This document shows, one piece after another, positions 1 through 4,849 of a stretch of DNA of 5,403 nt. This stretch comes from Pedosphaera sp. Lineage in GTDB: Bacteria; Verrucomicrobiota; Verrucomicrobiia; Limisphaerales; SXTU01. The first letter of the stretch is position 1. Each line of letters opens with the position of its first letter. The notes beneath the pieces were generated by a model. The model saw nothing but the letters and a program-made list of their open reading frames with translations, was not told where the DNA came from and ran no database searches. The DNA is taken from NCBI GenBank assembly GCA_009695395.1, contig SIBB01000259.1:1-5403 (forward strand), written 5' to 3'. The position numbers were made by a program, and so were the translations under genes.

Positions 1-1085
1 TAGGCGTTCTTGTGCGCGAGTTCCACGGTGTCCAGCGTCTCGGTGAGGGAGCCGATTTGGTTCACCTTCACGAGGATGGCGTTCGCTGTCTGGGTCTCGA
101 TGCCCTTGCGTAGGAACTCGACGTTGGTGACGAAGAGATCGTCGCCCACGAGCTGCACCTTGTCGCCGAGCTTGTCGGTGAGTTTCTTCCACGTCACCCA
201 GTCGCTCTCCGCACAGCCGTCCTCGATGCTCACGATGGGGTATTTGGCGCAGAGGCGGGCGTAGAACTCGACCATCTCGTCGCCGGTGAGCTTCTGGCCG
301 CTGCTCTTCTTGAACACATATGTCTCATTGCCCGTGTAGAACTCGCTGGCGGCGACATCAAGCGCGAGGAAGATGTTCTTGCCCGCCTTGTAGCCGGCGT
401 CCTTCACGGCGGCGAGGATGGCGTCCAGCGCGGCGTCGGCGCTGTCCAACTTCGGGGCGAAGCCGCCTTCGTCGCCGACGGTGGTCGTGAGGCCCTTCTT
501 CTTCAGCACGCCTTTGAGCGCGTGGAAAATTTCGGTGATGGCCTGCAACCCTTCGCTGAAGGTGGCGAAGCCGTGGGGCATGACCATGAACTCCTGGAAG
601 TCAATGGGCGCGTCCGAGTGGGCGCCGCCGTTGATGACGTTGGCCATGGGGACGGGGAGCACCTTGGCGTTGGGGCCGCCGATGTATTTGAAGAGCGGCT
701 GGCCAAGCGTGGCGGCGGCGGCCTTGGCGTTGGCGAGCGAGACGGCGAGGATGGCGTTGGCGCCGAGCTTGGACTTCTTGAAGCCGGTGCCGTCAAGTTC
801 GAGCATGGCGCTGTCCACGGAAAGTTGGTCTACGGAGTCGAGGCCGAGGAGCACGGGGGCGATTTTCTCGGTGACGTTGCGCACGGCCTTGCTGACGCCC
901 TTGCCGCAGTAACGCTTTTTGTCGCCATCGCGCAACTCGAGTGCCTCATGCTCGCCGGTGGAGGCACCGGAAGGGACGGCGGCGCGACCCACGACGCCGG
1001 AGGTGAGGATGATGTCCACCTCGACGGTGGGGTTGCCGCGGGAGTCGAGGATTTCGCGGGCTTGGATGTCAGCGATTTGAGTCAT
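1..1085 (-). CDS. eno: Enolase (2-phosphoglycerate dehydratase), 3' end cut by window edge
   Basis: Enolase interconverts 2-phosphoglycerate and phosphoenolpyruvate in glycolysis/gluconeogenesis and acts in the cytoplasm as a Mg-dependent dimer or octamer. Reading the minus strand from the ATG at 1085-1083 gives 361 residues, beginning MTQIADIQAREILDSRGNP, against about 430 in the usual family. Family landmarks visible in order are the DSRGNP block (14-19), the mobile loop PSGASTG (38-44), GANAILAVSLA (108-118), the catalytic acid in VGDEGG (E206), the Mg ligands D243 (LALDVAA), E288 (SIEDG) and D315 (LVGDDLFVTN), and the signature ILVKVNQIGSLTET with catalytic base K340. The substrate-binding His/Arg/Ser region near residue 370 and the C-terminus lie beyond base 1. 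The gene is divergent from the sulfatase. No Shine-Dalgarno is visible; the bases before ATG are ACACACC. Nothing suggests the gene is broken. Identification is essentially certain. Confidence 0.98.
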   Translation of the reverse strand, partial: MTQIADIQAREILDSRGNPTVEVDIILTSGVVGRAAVPSGASTGEHEALELRDGDKKRYCGKGVSKAVRNVTEKIAPVLLGLDSVDQLSVDSAMLELDGTGFKKSKLGANAILAVSLANAKAAAATLGQPLFKYIGGPNAKVLPVPMANVINGGAHSDAPIDFQEFMVMPHGFATFSEGLQAITEIFHALKGVLKKKGLTTTVGDEGGFAPKLDSADAALDAILAAVKDAGYKAGKNIFLALDVAASEFYTGNETYVFKKSSGQKLTGDEMVEFYARLCAKYPIVSIEDGCAESDWVTWKKLTDKLGDKVQLVGDDLFVTNVEFLRKGIETQTANAILVKVNQIGSLTETLDTVELAHKNA

Positions 1086-1156
1086 GGTGTGTATCAGTGA
1101 TGCGTTGTTCGATGTCAGTTAGGAACGGGCTTTCCGGTTGCCCAGAGAGAGGCGGC

Positions 1157-1184
1157 AGTCTAGGGGGGCGCGAAAAGCCGTCAA
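1157..1184 (-). promoter_or_regulatory. Candidate sigma-70-type promoter for enolase
   Basis: On the minus strand TTGACG (1184-1179; 5 of 6 match to the -35 consensus) is followed after 16 bases by TAGACT (1162-1157; 4 of 6 match to -10). It would give a leader of about 65 bases ahead of the eno ATG. The spacer includes a run of six C. No promoter of similar quality was found for the divergent sulfatase in the same 169-base gap. This is prediction from consensus only. Confidence 0.45.
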
Positions 1185-1254
1185 GGACGCGGCCATCGAT
1201 GTTTTTCCTTTCCCGTAACTCCGTTCCCGCGACACTCCGTCTGAACCTGCACCT

Positions 1255-2736
1255 ATGCGCCACCAAATCATCGCTGCCCTCTTTGTTTTCCTTTGCGTGC
1301 TTTGCGGCCAAGTCCACGCCGCGCCGAAGCCCAATGTCCTCTTCCTCGCCATTGATGATCAGAACGACTGGATCGGCTGCCTCGGCGGGCATCCGCAGGT
1401 GAAGACGCCGCACATTGACCGGCTCGCCAAGCGCGGCACGCTCTTTACCAACGCGCATTGCCAGGCCCCGCTCTGCAACCCTTCGCGCTCCAGCCTGCTC
1501 ACCGGATTGCGCCCGTCCTCCACCGGCATTTACGGCCTCTCGCCCGGCATCCGCGATGTGGACGCCACGCGGAACCACGTGACGCTGCCGCAGACTTTCA
1601 CGAGCGCCGGCTACTTCACCTCTACCTGTGGAAAGATTTACCACGACGGCTCCATCAAGCCGAAGGATCGCGCTGCTGAGTTCAACGAATGGGGCCCCGC
1701 GCCCGGCATCGGCAAGCCCGCGCAACGTATCAACAAACTTTCGCCGCCCCAGCACCCCGCGATGGATTGGGGCCCGTTCCCCGAGCGCGACGAGGACGGC
1801 GGCGATTACAAGATCGCGACCGCCGCCATCGAGACCTTGCAACGCGCGCCAAAGGACAAGCCGTTTTTCATCAGCGCCGGGTTCCGGCTACCACACGTCC
1901 CCTGTTTCGCGCCGCCGAAATGGTTCGAGCTTTACCCCGACGCCACGCTCCAGATGCCACCCGTGCGGCCCGGAGACCGCGACGACACGCCGCGCTTCTC
2001 CTGGTATCTGCACTGGAAGCTCCCCGAGCCGCGCCTCGTCACATTGGAGAAATTGAACGAGTGGCGGCCCCTCGTCCGCGCCTACCTCGCGAGCATCAGC
2101 TACATGGACGCGCAAGTGGGCCGCGTGCTCGACGCCCTCGACGCTTCCGGCCGGGCCGACGACACCGTCATCGTTCTTTGGAGCGATCACGGCTGGCACC
2201 TTGGCGAGAAGGGCATCACAGGTAAAAACACGCTTTGGGATCGCAGCACGCGAGTCCCGCTCATCTTCGCCGGGCCGGGGATTTCCAAAGCGGCGAAGTG
2301 CGGACGCCCCGCCGAGCTGCTGGATATTTTCCCCACATTGATCGAACTCGCTGGGCTACCCACGCGCCCCGATCTCGAAGGCCACAGCCTCGTGCCGCAA
2401 CTCAAGAGCGCAACTGCCCCGCGCCCGTGGCCCGCCATCACCACCCACAATCAAGGCAACCACGGCATCCGCACCGAGCAGTGGCGTTACATCCGTTACG
2501 CGGACGGCTCCGAGGAACTCTACGACATGGTCCGCGACCCGAATGAGTGGACGAACCTCGCCGCCGTGCCCCAGCACGCGAGGACGAAGGCCGAACTCGC
2601 CCTGTGGCTCCCGAAGAAAGATGTGTCGCCCGCGCCCGGCAGCAAGTCCCGCATCCTCACCTACGACCCGCAGACCAAGGCTGTCGTGTGGGAAGATGAG
2701 CCGGTGAAGGCAGACGCACCGGTGCCGGTGTTTTGA
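1255..2736 (+). CDS. Secreted type I sulfatase, iduronate-2-sulfatase-like (probably S1_7 subfamily)
   Basis: This 493-residue protein is a formylglycine-dependent sulfatase that hydrolyses sulfate esters, most likely on a sulfated polysaccharide; the substrate cannot be read from sequence. A signal peptide covers residues 1-22 (hydrophobic core 5-18, likely cleavage VHA|AP), so it acts in the periplasm or outside. The alkaline-phosphatase-like domain spans about 26-385. Metal ligands are D34 and D35 (AIDDQNDW), and D311 and H312 (WSDHGWHLGEKG). The formylglycine cysteine is C74 in CNPSR (C-x-P-S-R), followed by SSLLTG. Further active-site candidates are K127 (CGKIYH), H214 (RLPHVP) and K324 (GKNTLWDRSTRVPL). 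The DDQND start, the LTGLRPSSTGIY block and the EELYDMVRDPNEWTNLA C-terminal subdomain resemble human iduronate-2-sulfatase and its bacterial relatives. Full length, no frameshift. The cysteine must be matured by a formylglycine-generating enzyme encoded elsewhere. ATG start; the upstream GAACCTGCACCT holds no Shine-Dalgarno. No polysaccharide-utilisation genes adjoin it. Confidence 0.95.
   Translation: MRHQIIAALFVFLCVLCGQVHAAPKPNVLFLAIDDQNDWIGCLGGHPQVKTPHIDRLAKRGTLFTNAHCQAPLCNPSRSSLLTGLRPSSTGIYGLSPGIRDVDATRNHVTLPQTFTSAGYFTSTCGKIYHDGSIKPKDRAAEFNEWGPAPGIGKPAQRINKLSPPQHPAMDWGPFPERDEDGGDYKIATAAIETLQRAPKDKPFFISAGFRLPHVPCFAPPKWFELYPDATLQMPPVRPGDRDDTPRFSWYLHWKLPEPRLVTLEKLNEWRPLVRAYLASISYMDAQVGRVLDALDASGRADDTVIVLWSDHGWHLGEKGITGKNTLWDRSTRVPLIFAGPGISKAAKCGRPAELLDIFPTLIELAGLPTRPDLEGHSLVPQLKSATAPRPWPAITTHNQGNHGIRTEQWRYIRYADGSEELYDMVRDPNEWTNLAAVPQHARTKAELALWLPKKDVSPAPGSKSRILTYDPQTKAVVWEDEPVKADAPVPVF
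1281..1307 (+). repeat. Short periodic CTTTG(C/T) repeat inside the sulfatase signal-peptide code
   Basis: CTTTG occurs at 1281, 1291 and 1300, a 9-10 base period, the last two as CTTTGCG. On the minus strand this reads as spaced CGCAAAG units. It encodes the signal-peptide core LFVFLCVLCG. The pattern resembles short dispersed GCAAAG-type repeats found in several environmental phyla, but I cannot test its copy number from this window. It may simply reflect Leu/Phe/Cys codon choice. Confidence 0.4.
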
Positions 2737-2785
2737 ATCCAGACTCCCCTGGCATGAGTGCAAGTGCATCTGCCCAGAAAAACTT

Positions 2786-2813
2786 TTGACAAAGCCGTAA
2801 CCCATTCCATACC
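2786..2813 (+). promoter_or_regulatory. Candidate promoter for tRNA-Ala
   Basis: A perfect -35 box TTGACA (2786-2791) is followed after 16 bases by CATACC (2808-2813), a weak -10 with the core ATA. The tRNA 5' end lies 22 bases further on, a sensible leader for RNase P trimming. The -35 is the best match in the window; the poor -10 lowers confidence. The stretch 2737-2785 after the sulfatase stop shows no obvious terminator hairpin. Confidence 0.5.
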
Positions 2814-2835
2814 GTGCGCGCCGCACTGACTGGTT

Positions 2836-2911
2836 GGGGTCGTAGCTCAGTTGGTAGAGCACCACAATGGCATTGTGGGGGTCAGGGGTTCGAATCCCTT
2901 CGGCTCCACCA
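2836..2911 (+). tRNA. tRNA-Ala (anticodon GGC), CCA encoded
   Basis: The 76-base cloverleaf folds fully by hand. The acceptor stem GGGGTCG (2836-2842) pairs with CGGCTCC (2901-2907). T8-A9 is followed by the D stem GCTC/GAGC with loop AGTTGGTA. The anticodon stem CCACA/TGTGG (2862-2866, 2874-2878) carries the loop ATGGCAT with anticodon GGC at 2869-2871. The variable loop is GGGTC, and the T arm is AGGGG-TTCGAAT-CCCTT. Discriminator A2908 precedes encoded CCA (2909-2911). The third acceptor pair is G3-U70, the identity element of alanine tRNA, which agrees with the anticodon reading GCC/GCU alanine codons. There are two further wobble pairs, U5-G68 and G50-U64. It stands alone rather than in an rRNA operon. 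Confidence 0.97.
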
Positions 2912-3097
2912 TCAGTTTGATCAGGGGAAGCCCGTTAAATAAGGGCAAAAACCCACTTTCTCTCCCCTCGGGGTCAAAACTGTCCCAGACCGCCAGAGAA
3001 TACCAAAAGTCAGTTTTAACAGCCACAAAACAGCCACAGGCTTATATGAAATGCTGTTTAATTGGACCATCGCTCACTGGACACTGATTGCTGCCCC
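2912..3097. other. Gene-free, AT-richer stretch downstream of tRNA-Ala; possible old integration scar
   Basis: No convincing gene is present between the tRNA and the Rieske start. Bases 3001-3060 are only about 37% GC by my count, far below the neighbouring genes. The stretch begins immediately at the encoded CCA, the classic target edge of tyrosine integrases, and contains an 11-base tandem repeat (3019-3040). A weak hairpin GCCC/GGGC (2930-2933 with 2943-2946) might end the tRNA transcript, although only A residues follow it. No integrase gene is in the window and no direct copy of the tRNA 3' end is visible, so the scar reading is inference. Confidence 0.3.
3019..3040 (+). repeat. 11-base tandem direct repeat (ACAGCCACA core)
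   Basis: ACAGCCACAAA (3019-3029) is followed directly by ACAGCCACAGG (3030-3040): two head-to-tail units with nine identical leading bases. One unit is about one helical turn, so a protein could contact both on the same DNA face. It could be an integrase arm-type or regulator site, or part of a promoter region for the Rieske gene. Function is unknown. Confidence 0.55.
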
Positions 3098-3448
3098 GTG
3101 ACACGCACTCAGCCACTCTGCCCCGCCGCTGACCTGCCTCCTGGCCGCACGCTCAAGTTCGCTTACACTGATGAAGGCATCCAGCGCGCGGGCTTCGCGG
3201 CGAACGTGCGCGGGCATCTCGTCGCCTACGAGAATGCGTGCCGGCACATCCCGATGCCGCTGGACGACGACAACGACTTCTTCACCACCGACGGGGAGTT
3301 CTTCATCTGCCGGACGCACGGCGCGATTTACGAGCCGCTCAACGGACGGTGCATTCACGGCCCCTGCGGCGGACTCAGCCTGAAGCCCCTTCGCGTCGTG
3401 GAAGTGGAAGGCGAGCTGCGGATCGTGCTGCCGGAGGCGCCAGCGTGA
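3098..3448 (+). CDS. Small Rieske [2Fe-2S] ferredoxin-like protein
   Basis: The product of 116 residues is a single Rieske domain, a soluble electron carrier binding one [2Fe-2S] cluster through two Cys and two His. The ligands are C48 and H50 (ACRHIPMPL) and C71 and H74 (CRTHGAIYEP). Twenty residues lie between the two ligand pairs, longer than the 15-17 usual in oxygenase or bc1 Rieske domains but typical, from memory, of a small stand-alone subgroup with the CRHIP...CxTHGAxYEP...GRCxxGPC layout. Two extra cysteines, C85 and C90 (GRCIHGPCGG), fit that subgroup. There is no signal peptide or membrane anchor, so it is probably cytoplasmic. I chose the GTG at 3098 because domain similarity begins soon after it. 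An in-frame TTG at 3062 would add 12 unsupported residues from AT-rich DNA. No Shine-Dalgarno is visible. No oxygenase or reductase partner adjoins it, so its role is unassigned. Confidence 0.88.
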   Translation: MTRTQPLCPAADLPPGRTLKFAYTDEGIQRAGFAANVRGHLVAYENACRHIPMPLDDDNDFFTTDGEFFICRTHGAIYEPLNGRCIHGPCGGLSLKPLRVVEVEGELRIVLPEAPA

Positions 3449-3552
3449 GCCGCACTGGGTCGGGGACAAGAGTGCCTCCTTCACTCGGTGTTTGAACATC
3501 CTTCCTCGTCTGCCGTCGAAACGCCTCGTTGTCCAAAACACTGAACCAACCA

Positions 3553-4356
3553 ATGAAACGCATCACATTCCTTCACACGCTCGCCCTTGCCACCCTGCTC
3601 GCCTCTCCTGTGCCGCTCTTCGCGCAGGCGAAGACCGACGTGAAGAAGGACGCCAAAACCGACGCTAAGAAAGACGCCAAGCCCGCGATTCCAAACCCCG
3701 TCCAGCCGCCCGATGTTGCAGCGCCGAAGTTCAGCAACGGCCAGCCCGACGCGAACTTCCTCAAGACCCACGAAGGCTTCGTCGCCATCGCCAAGGCCGG
3801 CGGCGTGGACGTGCTCTTCCTCGGTGACTCGATCACCGCCGGCTGGCGCGGCTCGAAGGAGATTTGGGACAAGAGCTTCGGTGGCTACAAGACCGCGAAC
3901 TTCGGCATCGGCGGCGACCGCACGCAGCACGTCCTCTGGCGCATCACCAACGGCGAACTCGACGGCATCAAGCCCAAGGTGGTCGTGTTGATGATCGGCA
4001 CGAACAACTCTGGCGGCGACGACGCGCCTGGCATCGCCAAGGGCGTCACCGCCATCGTGAAGGCCATCCACGCGAAGTCCCCGTCCACGAAAGTCCTCCT
4101 CCTCGCCATATTCCCCCGCGGCAACAAGCCCGACGGCGCGTTCGGCGCGGGGCAGGAGAAGCTCAAGGAGGTCAACGCCACCATCGCCAAGCTCCACGAC
4201 GGCAAGAGCGTCCACTACCTCGACATCGGCGAGAAGTTCCTCACCGGCGGCGTGCTGAAGGCGGAGATCATGCCCGACTTCCTCCACCTCTCGAAAGCCG
4301 GCTACCAAATCTGGGCCGACGCCATCACGCCCAAGCTCGCCGAGTTGGCGAAGTAA
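3553..4356 (+). CDS. Secreted SGNH/GDSL-family hydrolase, PAF-acetylhydrolase-like
   Basis: This 267-residue esterase-type protein belongs to the SGNH hydrolase superfamily and is closest in pattern to platelet-activating-factor acetylhydrolase IB subunits. It probably removes acyl or acetyl groups from a lipid or carbohydrate; the substrate is unknown. A signal peptide covers residues 1-25 (cleavage near LFAQA). A Lys/Asp/Ala-rich linker follows (27-43). The catalytic domain spans about 55-265. Block I is VLFLGDSITAGW with nucleophile S93. Block II is FGIGGDRTQHVLWR, giving the oxyanion glycine around 118-121. Block III is MIGTNN with N151. Block V is MPDFLHLS with D242 and H245. All four catalytic positions are present. 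The ATG at 3553 is preferred because it begins a normal MKR-type signal peptide; an in-frame TTG at 3529 would only add eight residues. The preceding ACCAACCA is not a Shine-Dalgarno. A 104-base gap separates it from the Rieske gene and a terminator follows. Confidence 0.94.
   Translation: MKRITFLHTLALATLLASPVPLFAQAKTDVKKDAKTDAKKDAKPAIPNPVQPPDVAAPKFSNGQPDANFLKTHEGFVAIAKAGGVDVLFLGDSITAGWRGSKEIWDKSFGGYKTANFGIGGDRTQHVLWRITNGELDGIKPKVVVLMIGTNNSGGDDAPGIAKGVTAIVKAIHAKSPSTKVLLLAIFPRGNKPDGAFGAGQEKLKEVNATIAKLHDGKSVHYLDIGEKFLTGGVLKAEIMPDFLHLSKAGYQIWADAITPKLAELAK
3631..3678 (+). repeat. 24-base tandem duplication coding a Lys/Asp linker
   Basis: Two adjacent 24-base units (3631-3654 and 3655-3678) encode KTDVKKDA and KTDAKKDA, residues 27-42 of the SGNH hydrolase, directly after the signal peptide. 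Apart from the Val/Ala codon, differences are third-base changes (AAG/AAA), so the copies have diverged mostly silently. The result is a highly charged, probably flexible linker. Confidence 0.8.
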
Positions 4357-4365
4357 TCTGGTCGG

Positions 4366-4388
4366 GCCGCGTTTTGCGCGGCTTCCTT
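4366..4388 (+). terminator. Weak hairpin just after the SGNH hydrolase stop
   Basis: GCCGCG (4366-4371) pairs perfectly with CGCGGC (4377-4382) around the loop TTTTG, followed by TTCCTT. It lies 10 bases after the stop codon. The tail is an imperfect U-run, so termination here would be partial; the hairpin at 4407-4431 is the stronger candidate. Confidence 0.4.
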
Positions 4389-4406
4389 GAGCCAACCTCA
4401 CACGCG

Positions 4407-4431
4407 AACGCGGAGCATGGCTCCGCGTTTT
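4407..4431 (+). terminator. Intrinsic terminator between convergent SGNH hydrolase and Trm112-like genes
   Basis: A 10-base-pair perfect stem, AACGCGGAGC (4407-4416) with GCTCCGCGTT (4420-4429), closes on a three-base ATG loop. The plus-strand T run TTTT occupies 4428-4431. It lies about 50 bases after the SGNH stop and 6 bases before the minus-strand stop at 4437. On the minus strand the stem is followed by only TT then CGCG (4407-4402), so termination should favour plus-strand transcripts. The exact palindrome could also belong to a dispersed repeat family. Confidence 0.8.
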
Positions 4432-4436
4432 GCATT

Positions 4437-4682
4437 TCAGGCCAACCCAATCGCCTCGTTCACCAGTAGCACCGGCACGTTGCGGCGGATGGGGTAAAGC
4501 ACTTTCCCATCCGCGCGCATCAGCCCGGCGTCCAGCTTCACCGTGACCGGCTGGCCTGCCCTGTTGCGCAACTCGCCTGTGATGACCTGCGCATTGAGAC
4601 GTTTCACTAGTGCGGTTTCAGCAAGAGCAAGTGCCTGCTGCGTCTCCGGGCAGCGCAGAATTTGAAGCAGTTCAGGAGTCAT
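4437..4682 (-). CDS. Trm112-like small protein lacking the zinc cysteines
   Basis: This is an 81-residue protein of the Trm112/UPF0434 (YcaR-like) family. Archaeal and eukaryotic Trm112 proteins are activating partners of methyltransferases acting on tRNA, rRNA and release factors; the bacterial short forms are poorly characterised. The family pattern is an N-terminal LLQILRCPET (5-14) and a C-terminal LYPIRRNVPVLLVNEAI (62-78), matching the usual YPIRDGIPVLL segment. The canonical CPxC zinc pair is reduced to C11 alone (C-P-E-T), and the second pair is absent, so zinc binding is not expected. The insert between the two blocks is longer than in the ~60-residue E. coli protein. The ATG at 4682 is preceded by CAACAC, with no Shine-Dalgarno. 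The gene is convergent with the SGNH hydrolase and divergent from the lipoprotein gene, so it is probably transcribed alone. Confidence 0.85.
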   Translation of the reverse strand: MTPELLQILRCPETQQALALAETALVKRLNAQVITGELRNRAGQPVTVKLDAGLMRADGKVLYPIRRNVPVLLVNEAIGLA

Positions 4683-4703
4683 GTGTTGCCCGACGAAACT
4701 ACG

Positions 4704-4731
4704 ATTACAGCGCCCCGCGGGGAACAGCCAA
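4704..4731 (-). promoter_or_regulatory. Candidate promoter for the Trm112-like gene with a palindromic spacer
   Basis: On the minus strand TTGGCT (4731-4726; 4 of 6 match) and TGTAAT (4709-4704; 5 of 6 match) are separated by 16 bases. The spacer contains the perfect palindrome CCCCGCGGGG (4713-4722), which could be an operator or chance in GC-rich DNA. Transcription would start near 4697 and leave a leader of only about 15 bases. No comparably good promoter was found for the divergent lipoprotein gene in 4683-4849. Confidence 0.35.
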
Positions 4732-4849
4732 TTTCACGTTGCTGAGTCGCATCCTGCTCACCGCAGCGGCTCCTGCGTTCTTTTCCGTAGCACTTTCGAA
4801 GTGTTTCCGTTTGCTAACGCCGCCGCCTTTTGGCAATTGAAACACACCG

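Noticed and set aside
522..1100. Plus-strand open frame antisense to enolase
   Set aside because: Its Gly/Val/Glu-rich translation is the mirror of conserved enolase sequence on the other strand.
1291..1308. Possible lipobox at C17 in the sulfatase signal peptide
   Set aside because: The residues before C17 are C-V-L rather than the required L-[AS]-[GA] pattern, and a good signal peptidase I site (VHA|A) follows.
1069..1842. Minus-strand open frame across the sulfatase 5' half and the eno upstream region
   Set aside because: It overlaps the sulfatase active-site code and the eno promoter region and has no recognisable domain.
2851..3087. Plus-strand open frame of 78 codons beginning inside the tRNA
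   Set aside because: It starts in the tRNA-Ala gene and translates its T arm and a non-coding flank; there is no domain pattern or start signal.
3062..3097. TTG-started 12-residue N-terminal extension of the Rieske protein
   Set aside because: The added residues come from AT-rich flank, do not resemble a signal peptide, and a GTG closer to the domain is available.
3481..4401. Long minus-strand open frame (306 codons) opposite the SGNH hydrolase
   Set aside because: It is antisense to a gene with an intact catalytic tetrad; the frame stays open because of high GC at third positions, and its product is low-complexity Val/Gly/Glu/Arg.
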